Source of the DNA: Neoscytalidium dimidiatum
Taxonomy: Eukaryota > Ascomycota > Dothideomycetes > Botryosphaeriales > Botryosphaeriaceae
Assembly: GCA_037367355.1 (NCBI GenBank)
Contig: CM074706.1
Span: forward strand, 1,736,001 to 1,800,000
Direction of reading: 5' to 3'
DNA: 64,000 nucleotides
Part shown: positions 45,640 to 55,777 of the stretch, piece after piece
Layout of the letters: every line of letters starts with the position of its first letter
Position numbering within the stretch: position 1 is the stretch's first letter
The notes under the pieces: model-generated
Seen by the model: only the letters and a program-made list of their open reading frames with translations
Database searches by the model: none
Told to the model about the DNA's origin: nothing
Program-made: the position numbers and the translations under genes

Positions 45640-46647
45640 ATGGTCGCCAACGTGGACAGCCATTTGACGTCCATCAACGCCAACTTTGCTCCTCCAAGCT
45701 TGCGCTACGACGACGTTTATATCTCGTACGACCGTATCAATGAGGCTCACATACCCAACAAATGGCCATCTCGAAAACACATACCGGTTCCTGAATACAA
45801 GGCCGACTGCTCGCCGGCCGAAGTCGTGGCCGGGCTCAAGGTCACAGGCGGTGTCGTCGTGCGAAGGATTCTATCCAAAGATGCAGTTGAACGTATGGAA
45901 CGAGACACCCGGTCTTACCTTGAAGCCGATGTCCCATGGGAGGCAGGAAATGATTTTTTCCCGCCATCTACACGCCGCGCTTTCGGGTTGGCCGGCAAGT
46001 CGGATACCGCAGCAACGGAATTGATCGGCAACAGCCTATACCAAGCTGTGTGTCGCCAGTTCCTCTCGACTAAGGCTTACAAGTGGTATGGAAATCGCAG
46101 TGAGATCAACATCAGTCCTCCCCAAGTCAATAATACGATCGCGTTCTCGGTGCGGCCCGGAAACAGCTTCAATCAACCACTGCATCGAGACGACGATATC
46201 CAATACCCTGATCGATAGCGGGTAGATGTCTATCCGGAGAGGACGAACTCAAGGGAAAGGGAATACGGAATTGGCTTCTTCGTTGCGGGGCCCAAGACAA
46301 CGAAAGCGAACGGGGCAACCCGTTTCATCCCCGGGAGCCACTTGGAAGCAACTGAGCAATCACCGGACGAAGCCTTCGCGCAGTATGCGGAGCTAGACGT
46401 TGGCGACGGATTCATAATGCTAAGCAGCTGCTACCATGGTGGGAGTGCTAATGCCACTAAGGATGAAGAGCGTCTTCTCTTTAGTTGCTTCATAACGAGG
46501 GGTTACTTGAGGCAGGAGGAGAATCAGTATCTTGCAGTCTCCGTAGAGAGGGCGAAGCAACTTCCCCTCAAAATTCAAAAACTGTTGGGCTATACGATCA
46601 GCGAGCTAAGTACACATGAACTCTGGAACCGTTCAACACATCTCTGA
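45640..46647 (+). pseudogene. Phytanoyl-CoA-dioxygenase-like 2OG/Fe(II) enzyme with one in-frame stop
   Basis: The frame runs from ATG 45640 to 46647 with a single TAG at 46216-46218, directly after the iron-binding His-x-Asp (QPLHRDDDIQYPDR). Reading resumes in the same frame with EREYGIGFFVAGPKTTKANG, ATRFIPGSH and the distal iron ligand region SSCYHGGSAN, ending LSTHELWNRSTHL. Family members use Fe(II) and 2-oxoglutarate to hydroxylate, desaturate or form endoperoxides; several act in fungal metabolite clusters. Both metal-ligand regions and the Arg expected to bind 2-oxoglutarate are present, but on opposite sides of the stop. The C-terminus is shorter than I would expect. A single stop and no frameshift mean it could be a recent mutation, an assembly error, or a case of readthrough. 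Confidence 0.75.
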
Positions 46648-47954
46648 TCATGATCAAACCAGCCTATGTTAGGTTGGGTGGAATTCAAGGATTCCCGAGT
46701 CCTGCTGGATGATACCGCACCACGTGTTGCTCACGACAAAGGTCACGCGGCGAAGGATGGTGCATATTAGTCATCAAATCTTCTTTAAGATTCTGTCGTC
46801 TGCGCGGCGTTCCATAAGTCTAAATTGATGCACTGTGAGTCTGTAGCAGATGCACAGCTTTGAGATGACTAAACCTCTCTTTGTACACTTCCTACTAGTC
46901 GGCCTTTCATAGCGGCCACGGTAGCATAAGGCACGTTCATCAGGACCTAAAAGCTGCAAGGACAGAAGGCGATCTTTTCTACAGTTGGACTGCAATAGGG
47001 AGCCAAGTGCGAGGTTATAAGCTTGATGGTGCTGGTTAATCTTCCGCTACGTTAGCGGCCTCGGCGGGTTCCGTGTCATCCGGCCACCTGTCTTGCGATA
47101 TGCCGAGCTCTCACAGAAAAATTTCCTTGCGGCGATCCTAAAGGAACATCACGTTCGTAGATCTCCTAGATATATTTTTTCACCAAAAATATTTTAAAGA
47201 GGTATAAGCTCTCAACGAATAATTGGAGCAACGAGGGAGGCATGAAGTATTTGCGTGGTGAGCGCCTTAGTATTGAAGGAGAGCGCTGCATAAGTACGAT
47301 GTGCTTCAAATTCCCCATCATACCATAACGCATCGTCCACTTGTGGCGTGCGCCGGGATTTCCCGACGTAACACTGCTCCTCATTAACGACTGAGACTCG
47401 TGTGTGCCAACCAAGATTCAAGTCACGTGATATAGCTCCTGAAGTCGACTCATTCGGTAACGACGACTCGGTAAGAGGCTGTAGCACCCACTCGGAAGAT
47501 CGTTGCATGGAAAAAGGCACAGGAATTTTTCCCTTTCTGATGAAGGGCCCATGCATACCGCGCGGCGCGCTTCATTCTCGGTGCCGAAGTAAAGCAAAGG
47601 TTGATCGGTCAGGCCATGATCACCAGATATCCATTCAGGCTGAAGATCCGAAATGAGAGAGAATGAGGTGGTCTCTCTCTACCATTGCCGAGCCGAACAT
47701 CACGAATAGCGGGGCCAACACCATTAGCCCAATGCTTAGGGTTCTCGCACTGGCCACATTCTGCGTCGTCGCAGTGGGCTGAGAAACAAGGGCACCCCGG
47801 TATATGAGATCGCCACACCATCATCATTTTCACTTTCTGATACCTACGGGTAAAAAAGGAATATGAGACCTGCCGCCATGTTCCGGGACATTTGTACAAG
47901 CAGCCCGCTCCAGATACTTTCGGCTTCCAAGCAGCCGTGAACCCTCCGTTGGCA
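46648..47954. other. Intergenic region with an unassigned minus-strand frame
   Basis: No gene is assigned. Minus-strand frames at 47609-47899 (Cys-rich, with GCPCFSAHCDDAECGQC) and 47212-47556 (DDALWYDGEFEAHRTYAAL) lie in order and could be a decayed gene, but I recognise no family and the join is broken by stops. Confidence 0.35.
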
Positions 47955-50192
47955 ATGGCTCTGCGACTATGGACTCGGAATGCTCAACCAAAAACTCGGA
48001 AGCAATATGTAAAGAAGCATTCAGTCAGCGACCTTCGAGAAGTGCAGGCTGAGGCACTTAGATCGAGCTCTGTCGAATCAAGCAGAGGTTATAGCCCACG
48101 CGGTCAATCGGTCAGCGATGTTTTGGTCGTTGGAGCCGGTCCGGCCGGCTTGATGCTCGCGTAAGTAGATGGCATAGTACGTAAATATATTCTAACAATT
48201 GACGTAGAGTCAATTTGGCTCGCTTTGGAGTGAAGGTCGATATTGTCGATACGAGGTCGCATCGAACTCTAAGTGGTAGAGCAGATGGTCTTCAGCCAAA
48301 GTCGATCGAAACTTTACGCCAAATGAGACTAGCCGATCATGTCATAAGCAAAGGTGTCAAAGTATATGACGTCTGTTTCTGGGTAAGATACACAACTTTC
48401 CCTACCTGTTGTCTGTCTTTCAGAGTTGGAACTAAGTCGACCCAGAGATCCACGTTAAGCGAGACGATGCATAGAGTCAGGCAGGAGACACACTATCCGC
48501 CAGATCGTGTGGATCTTCTAGACCCGTACACTCTTCTTGCCCACCAGGGAATACTTGAGGAAGTTTTTGTTAAAGACTTGAAAGAGCATGGGGTTGAGAT
48601 TCGAAGGGATACCGCCTTTATGGACTACACCTACACCAGCAAGGTAGCGCCCGTACAGGTCACTTGCATCACCAACGATGCAAGTCAAACCTTTTCTACA
48701 AACTTTGTGGTGGGATGCGACGGTGCGCACTCAACCGTGCGGAAGGCAATTACTGGAGCACAACTTCTTGGGACCACCTCCGAGGCAGTCTGGGGCCTTA
48801 TAGATGGCCACATTGACACTGACTTTCCCGACACCAGCTCAAAGGCTATTGTGTACTCCGAGGAGGCTGGTTCTGTGATGATCATACCCCGTGAGCGCAA
48901 TCTGACGCGGATCTACGTTGAGCTGAAGCCCGAGTCAAGAGAAAGCACGTCAAAAGATGAACTGAATCTCCAGCTTGTGATGCACAGGGCGCGGGAAATC
49001 GTCTATCCATTTCGTTTGAAATGGAAATCCGTAGGTATGATTTTTCGGACTTTGAAGCATCTGGCTTGACTGACTGTATGAAGAATGGTTCGGCAAATAT
49101 CAAGTCGGGCAAAGAGTGTCAACTAAGTTCTCTGACGATGGAGGCCGAGTTTTCATCTGTGGAGATGTTAGTAACTCGTACCTTTTGAATATATATGCTC
49201 ACTAAGTGGACAGGCAAGCCACACACATTCTCCAAAAGCTGCCCAAGGCATGTAAGTACTACTGAGAATGAACTGAACCACTTCCCTCCCTTTTGCTAAT
49301 GTCTCGTAGGAATACCTCGATGCATGACTCCTGGAATCTTGCTTGGAAGTTGAACCTTGTTGTTCGCAAGTTAGCAAAGCCAGAGCTTCTGAAGACATAT
49401 GAGAGCGAGCGCCGTAAAGTTGCAAAAGAACTGATACGTTTCGACTTGGGACACGCAACGGCGTTTGAAGAAGGCGACTCAAATACCCTTGCCAATGACA
49501 TCATAACTCATAGTCGGTTCATTTCCGGTGTGGGGGCTGAGTACGAGTCCAACATGTTAAACCAGCCGACAGAGAGAATGGGCGGCGGCGATCTGAAGCC
49601 AGGATGCCTGCCGTCACCTGCGAAAGTCACGCGGCTTGCCGACTCGAAAACAGTTGACCTCCAGCTGGATATACCAATGCTGGGACAGTTTCGCATATAC
49701 TTCTTCTGCAACAGTGTTCTGGCCAGCCAACCATTCGTCAACACCGTCTGTAATTCTGCTGAGAGCCAGGAGTCGTTCGTGGGCCGCATGGGTGCTGCCA
49801 CCAACGCAAGCTACACACTACAACCGCCAATGGCGGCTCCGAGTGACAAGATTATTCATCCAGAGCGCTATACAAAGAGTTCATGTCTCTTTACCTGGGC
49901 TCTTGTATCGAGCACGGCAGAATTTGACTTTGCAGATTTACCTCAGACATTACGGGACTCCACTTGGACTATCTACCTGGACAACATCCCATGGGCTGAT
50001 ACCCGCGCCAGTAGCTGCATGGAGAAGTGGCTTGGGGGCCTCCAAGGTGAAGAAGTGGCTATCGCTATCATACGACCGGATGGCTATGTTGGATCAATTC
50101 GTATGTGGGAGGATGGTACAAAGAGGAATGGGCGAGAAGCTGTGAAATGGATGGACGAGTACTTTGAAGCATTCTTAACAGCTACTGCCTAG
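47955..50192 (+). CDS. FAD-dependent aromatic monooxygenase (phenol hydroxylase family), intact
   Basis: A class A flavin monooxygenase of 657 residues that would hydroxylate a phenolic or related ring using NADPH and O2. Six exons: 47955-48160, 48208-48382, 48446-49034, 49084-49166, 49214-49251 and 49310-50192. All five introns (47, 63, 49, 47 and 58 bp) have GT-AG ends and keep phase. Motifs: GxGxxG as DVLVVGAGPAGLMLA (about residue 60), DG motif FVVGCDGAHSTVRKAI, and GD motif FICGDASHTHSPKAAQGM, which is formed only by joining three exons, then NLAWKLNLV. The C-terminal thioredoxin-like dimer domain (TWTIYLDNIPWAD, IIRPDGYVGSI) is complete. The second intron uses the acceptor at 48445; a shorter one would create a stop. 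It sits among pseudogenes but shows no lesion. Confidence 0.85.
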
Positions 50193-50544
50193 AGTGAGTG
50201 TTTTCAATGCTGTAATGGACTAGGAAAATTCGTGCATTTCATTATAGAATACAGAAATACCCCAGAGTATGCTACACTTCCCCCAAAGGTGACATCAGCG
50301 CGCCAAAGAACAAGCCATAGAAAAAAGTATGCAACCACAACTACCGACCATTAACCCAGCCAATGATCCATCTTGACTTTACCGGAAATTCCTCTCCAAA
50401 AGGTGTCAAGACAAACGTACCTTGCCGCCTGCAATCAGGTTTGGCAGAAGCCGTAGATAAATTAAAGATTTGTTCCGGGAGGGTACTGGGCAGCAGTTGG
50501 CCAGGTATTACCATGCAAGTGTGTTACAAAATCAATTCATGCTA
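50193..50544. other. Spacer between monooxygenase and P450 remnant
   Basis: A 3' region of the monooxygenase. No gene seen. Confidence 0.45.
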
Positions 50545-51554
50545 GTTTAAAACGACCTCCACAAGCGTCTTTGGAGAGGTCAGTCCAACAAACTCCTCAA
50601 ATTCCAGCGTTTCATCCTTGATAGGTCCGGGGCGAAGTTGAGAACTACTTGGCTTATTGCAACTTTTAATTCGATTAATGCTAAGCTTTCTCATGTTCTC
50701 TCTAGAGAAACCTTTTCATCTAAACAAAACTTACTTTTGGCCAGCACTTGACTTCGTTCCACGGGAGAACACGAGGTACCTATCCATAGTAGCAGTATCT
50801 TTGACAAGCCATCCTTCGGGCTTGAATGTTTCAGGATCAGGATATACAGTCGGATCTGCGCAGTGAAAAAATTGGGCACCTAACACAATAGTCGGGAAAG
50901 TTGGGAGTCAGATCGTAACAATCTTTGGAAATACATCAAAGCTGTCGGAAAGCTCGCGCTTGAACTGCTCAGCCTCAAACGCCCCGTCGTCTGAGCCGTG
51001 ACCGAAGCACGCTGCTATCTCTAGCGCCAGGCACTGCGTGGCGAGCCACAGTGGCAAAGCCTTCACCGTGTCAACATGCTCTCTTATCCTTGCCAACCAC
51101 TTTACGATGTTGGGGTAGAACACCCTTTGCTGCATGCCGATAATGTTGCTGTATGAGAAGGCGTGAGCCATGAGTCATTTCGCTGCAGAGTGAGCCTACT
51201 TGCTCATCTCGGAGAAGACGGTGCCATGCGGATTGTCGAATGCCGGCGTGAAAATACTCGACCTTGACGAACTTCGTATATTGCCCATATACTGCGTTGG
51301 TGAAGGCGTCAATTAAGCTGATTGAGAGCTCGTTGGGTGCGACACGGATAACGGGACCATTCGTTTGGTGCCAGCATTGATGACGGCATACGCATAACTG
51401 CTCAAGTCTGCCCCGAAGAGCCAGAACCGCGTTACGTCTGCGAGCCTGGGACCTGGCAATCTTGGAGAGAGGATGAATAAAGCATTATAGATAGCTTGAA
51501 AAAGGTTAAAATTATAAGCGAAGCCAAAAAGACAGCGATGGTGAGGTTAGCCAT
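50545..51554 (-). pseudogene. Cytochrome P450, truncated pseudogene
   Basis: In order: an N-terminal membrane anchor (MANLTIAVFLASLIILTFF, from 51554), a one-base frame break near 51495, LPGPRLADVTRFWLF, GPVIRVAPNELSISLID, TKFVKVEYFHAGI, then in another frame AHAFSYSNIIGMQQRV and FKRELSDSFDVFPKIVTI, which stops. It then jumps directly to FHCADPTVYPDPETFKPEGW and FSRGTKSSAGQK, and ends with ETLEFEEFVGLTSPKTLVEV. The I-helix (AGxxT) and ExxR region is missing, apparently as a deletion near 50880-50905. The haem-ligand cysteine position reads Ser (FSRGTKSSAG for FSxGxRxCxG). The pattern fits the trichodiene-oxygenase-like fungal P450s. It cannot be functional. Confidence 0.75.
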
Positions 51555-51881
51555 GGCTTGGGAAACTGGAGTGGCAATGCTTTCACCGTGGCGCGGGCGT
51601 AAATTATGTAGCGGACAGTTCTCATGTTTAAGCGGGTACTGTCGTTTCAGGAGACAGGTTGGGACACAACGATGCGCCTCTTCCTTTGCATTTCCGGTGA
51701 TTAGCGACCGACTCCGCTTGAAACAGTAGGGGGGAGAGGTGGGCTACTCGGAAAAGCCGCACACGTCTAGTCATGTATGCGGGATAATATTTCCCAGTGT
51801 GGATCTGTATATAGTCTCTTAAGAATTCGAAATGTGGGCATACCGTTTCACTAAGCCGACCAAATCAGGAGAAGATAATGT

Positions 51882-51891
51882 TATATATAAG
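51882..51891 (+). promoter_or_regulatory. TATA box of the oxidase remnant
   Basis: TATATATAAG lies about 85-95 bp before the ATG at 51976, so the remnant still has a core promoter. Confidence 0.45.
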
Positions 51892-51975
51892 TCACCAGAC
51901 ACCGCAGGACATGGAGGCTAAAGAACAGAATCCTTAACGTAACATAACAGTCTACATCTTGGATCTACTCTAACA

Positions 51976-52300
51976 ATGTCCGAACGGATTTCTCCTGGGT
52001 TACCAATTATATGGCACAGTAGCAGTACCGAATCCGAATATGAAGTGGCCCGCTACTGTGTCTTCAACGCGTTGTGCCCCGGTCGATTTCCCTACGCAGC
52101 CGTCAAGCCACGTACCATAGAACATATGCGAGAAGTTGTATGGCTAGCAAAGAAATCTGGGTGTCGTGTATTAATCCGGTCTGGTGGTCACAGCTAGGAG
52201 TAATAGGAATTCGAGACGACTGTATCTGTTAGAGAATCACGTGTTGAGCTACAGTATAGTCTTAGCTGCGTGCCAGCCGTATGCATAGAGAGGGGCACCT
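51976..52300 (+). pseudogene. Berberine-bridge-type FAD oxidase, 5' remnant
   Basis: The first 73 codons match the start of a PCMH-type FAD-linked oxidase: FNALCPGRFPYAAVKPRTIE, MREVVWLAKKSGCRVLIRSGGHS. The frame ends in TAG exactly where homologues have Trp (SGGHSW), consistent with TGG to TAG. Beyond it, eroded similarity continues (GIRDDC, then ENHVLSYS in another frame) for about 80 bp and then fades. The histidine of the GGHS motif is the covalent FAD attachment site in this family. The rest of the roughly 500-residue enzyme is absent. Confidence 0.6.
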
Positions 52301-52942
52301 TAGGCACCCCTCCTCTTGCAAGCCCAAATATTACTCTACTTTTGCACAGTCTACTGAACCACAACACTATCGTTATCGATCTCTTCGACTTAAGATTCTT
52401 GGCTTACGACGAAGATATTAAAGTCGTTTAGACATCTCTAAGCACCATACTATGGATGCTAACGGAGTTTCTGACTCTAAAAAGCAGATTCATCCCTGCT
52501 AGTCGCTGTCGAGAAGTTGCGCTGGATGGGTTTCTTCTTGAGGATGGCATGGGCCTTACTTTAAGAGAGAGGAAACAAGATAATGGAATGTCGAATGAGC
52601 TATCAGACGGAAAGACCGCATCCAAATACTTAGACTTCCGCATAGACTTGGGATACTTAGGGCGATTATATGAAGTTGCCCGTATTTCTCTATATTGCGC
52701 GCATTTACTTCGCAAATTAGTATCTAATGCGAGCGCTTTCACAATAGTTGTAGTGAGAAACACTGATGGCTTTTGTGTATTGCGCGGAAAATATCATGCA
52801 ATTGGGCGTATAATATATGTACGTAAGTGTAGCCTTCTCTTTTCGGGAAATATAAACCTCCAATTGTCTAGAGTTGTTTGATGACAACGCAGATGAAGAA
52901 TACTATTACTAGGGTTGCTTATCCCGCGCAGGACATAGGGGA
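52301..52942. other. Intergenic region, no gene assigned
   Basis: A plus-strand frame at 52456-52881 is open for 141 codons but has no recognisable family and no neighbouring splice partner. A small interrupted palindrome (AGGGGCAC ... GGCACCCCT) lies near 52294-52315. Confidence 0.4.
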
Positions 52943-53832
52943 TCAATTTGGGAGCAACCACCCCAATTCCACCCATGCCTTCTCCGCTTTCGCCTCCTCG
53001 GCTTCCTGCTCCATCACCGTCAAGCTCTTCCCACTGCGCCTTTGGATGGAATCTCCTATTTCAATCAGCAACGCCTGATCACCACTATCGGGCACGAAGA
53101 TAAAACTTCGATATTCTGCATTTGCCCATCCCGTTCCTGTTCACCGCCAGATATAATACAAAACTCAGCACTTGGGCCCTTCGAGAAAGTACGGATGAAT
53201 GAATGCTGTGGAGCTTTTGAGGACGGCAATGTTGCGCAGAAAAACTCACCGCAGTATCGGTTCCATCCTTCCCAATCTCCAGTCAACTGATGCAGCAACC
53301 CCCCATGCGTCACAATTACAACATCTCTCTCCGTGTACTCTCCATTCATATCAGCAAGCAACTCGTCTCTGATCCAACATCTCGCCTTCCTACACCTCTC
53401 TGCCAGCTCTCCCCACCTTGGCGCCCATTCTCCGACCTTACTGTTCCATCCGTCTCGTACGAAGCTGAACTCTATTCTTTCCTTTTCAGAGGCGAATTCC
53501 AATTCCAGTACCTCTCTCGCACTCCCAGTGTCACTTGGCAAAGCTGAATTCTCTTGAATCTCCGGCAGAGCTATCACTCTCATTCCCGTGTTCGCGTTAA
53601 GGACGGGGCTGAACGTATGCAGCGCGGTCTCGAGGGTACGGCGGAGCGGTGAGGCAACAATGTGGGCAATTCGATCGTGGAATGGAAACGTATCGCGTAA
53701 TTTTATGCACTGTTCGAGGCCGAGCGTTGTAAGATGCGAGTCTGGGATGGAGTGATTGTTTGCTATGTTGTGGCCGGCTTGAGCATGGCGAACAAGGTGG
53801 ATTGTTGGCGGCATCTCTATTTCGTTGGTCAT
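52943..53832 (-). CDS. Histidine phosphatase family protein (phosphoglycerate mutase-like)
   Basis: Exons 53832-53250 and 53136-52943 with a 113 bp intron (GTGAGT..GAACAG), 258 residues. The phosphoacceptor histidine is in IHLVRHAQAGHN (about residue 15), the conserved arginine in VASPLRRTLETAL, and the second histidine in VIVTHGGLLHQL. Reading through the intron gives a false C-terminus; splicing yields NRYCGTGWANAEYRSF, the usual ending of this fungal group, followed by a Glu/Lys/Ala-rich tail. Members are small cytosolic phosphatases of varied substrate, and true glycolytic mutase activity is unlikely. The start ATG is near the phosphoacceptor motif as expected. Confidence 0.88.
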
Positions 53833-55777
53833 TTTCTGCGTAGGTGCCAGTTTTCAGTTGCACCTATTTAACTGCCGCTTTTATAGATAAGCCTAGGAAA
53901 GCGATGGATTATTAATTGAGAGACAGCAAAGGACTGGCTGCCGTTGCCACGGTAAACGGCTGCAGCCACTGGGATTTTTCTGGGCCCGTCTCATCGCCAC
54001 GGCTCGCACTGCAGGGATATTCATGGTGCTGACTGTATAAACCACATCTACGCACCAATCAAGGTTCTGCATAGTTGATGCGGGACGGTCTGCAGCTGCG
54101 TCTTGGCTGCCGTTTCTGGAATAGCGCACATTAATTACCCCGGCAACCCACCGGGGAGCCCATGGTTTTTGAGCTCCCAGAAAATGGGTTCAAACTGGAG
54201 AATTTCCTTAAAACACGGACTCACTGGTGGCCTAGGTGGGAGCGGCCGTGGAGAAGACTGGCTTGAGGGTTTTCATTTCAGGATTAATTTCATGATGAGC
54301 GTAAGAGCGGCAGAGGTGCTCAGCATCTGCGCACTTAAGCGGGAGGATATTCTCAACATGTTGATTTGTTAGCTTTCGAAAGTATGCAGAATTTGGTTCA
54401 TATTCTATGCAGCGCTACTTTACCAGTGCTTACTCATCGACTCTGGTGTATGAACAGGTGATGGACGGCAATCCGGTGGGTGGAGTAGGAATGTGACTTT
54501 GTAAAATTTGCTATGCGCGGAGGCTGATTTGGACTTGCCAATAGCAGATGGACATCCGTAGTGGAGGCAATCACTTGGAGGCAGAAATGAGAAGCTTTCT
54601 GAAATTGCTAATTCTGAGCGACACGGACGCACTCGGGAAGAAACGAAAACACAAGCTGTTCAATCTTTTTGTACGATGTAATTAAAAGCCGTACCCAAAT
54701 GATTTCTTAATCATCTTATGATGTTCAGAAAAATAATATTATTACCATTTCCTGCATAACAGGGAAGTCGTTATAAGAGACTCCTCCGAGACGCGCGCTC
54801 CGTCCTCTTGCTCTACCATCCGACACCACCCTTTTTGATAGTTGATTATTATGCTACTAGGTAGACGTCATATGTATTGGCACAACCGACGGATAAAGTG
54901 TATGCGCTTCAGGTACGATTTCCCGACGACCGTTTTCATGCTTTCACTAGACTTAAGTAGCTCTTGCCTTCTTTTACGCAAGAAAGTAAAGATCTGCTTG
55001 ACTTAGATCGGACTAAGCAATTAGTCAATGAGCTAGGGCTTTTAGCTGGGAATATCACGGCCTGCACACTGATCTTACGTTGTAATTCTGCAATTTTCAA
55101 CGAAACGACAGCGACAGGTCATCTCCACTCGCATGTACAATGTATTAGCGCGTGGTATATCCATACTATAAGACTTGGGAATATGTTCACGGCAGGTTAG
55201 AAGTTAATACCTTATCAATACTTGCTGGCTGGCTGCCTGCTCATTGCTTGTGGCTTGCTGTGCGACAACCATTCTGCTGGCTCTCGGGTAAGACCAATAA
55301 CATCTCTATGATCTGCCCATTCTAGCTCCTGATTGGATATAGTCATACCTTAAGCGAGATAGAATTAAGCGAGTCACTGTCCTGTCGGTGATTTTTCTCT
55401 TTCGCTTTCGCTTCCCTATTCCCTCTAGTCTGTCTTCACAATGATCCTGGTGCTACAAATACGAATGTGCTGGATTCTCCGCAACTTGACCGACATTTTG
55501 GAGATCGAATATCTTCTACTACTGCAGTGTATGAGAAATTAATGAGGACTAGAGTTAGTTGGAGAAGTCAAAGAGGAACATTACCTCGGGGTTCTTGAAG
55601 CCCAAGGATATCTTGTGATCTGTCGGAACAGGATGAAGGGTCACGGCAGCATAGGTAGGGCTCAGCAAGCTACATTTGGATGAAAACAACATGGTCGTGC
55701 CTAGGTAAGTTTAATGAGTGTGATCTAATCCCTTCATGCTGGTATCAGCCACAATTTAGCACTATTCCGTCTGGCTG
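53833..55777. other. Intergenic region, no gene assigned
   Basis: No gene is supported over 1.9 kb. A plus-strand frame at 54964-55200 (QLVNELGLLAGNITACTLIL) reads like a decayed coding piece but has no ATG at its head and no family I recognise. A GGGAGC/GCTCCC inverted repeat with a 13 bp loop lies at 54155-54179. Confidence 0.4.

Noticed and set aside
48383..48423. A 41 bp intron (GTAAGA..TTTCAG) in the FAD monooxygenase
   Set aside because: It would place TAA four codons into the next exon. The 63 bp intron ending at 48445 keeps frame and has a better branch site.
54775..54835. tRNA-like minus-strand segment (TGGTAGAGCA)
   Set aside because: The A-box resemblance is real, but I could not fold a full cloverleaf or find a B-box at the right distance.
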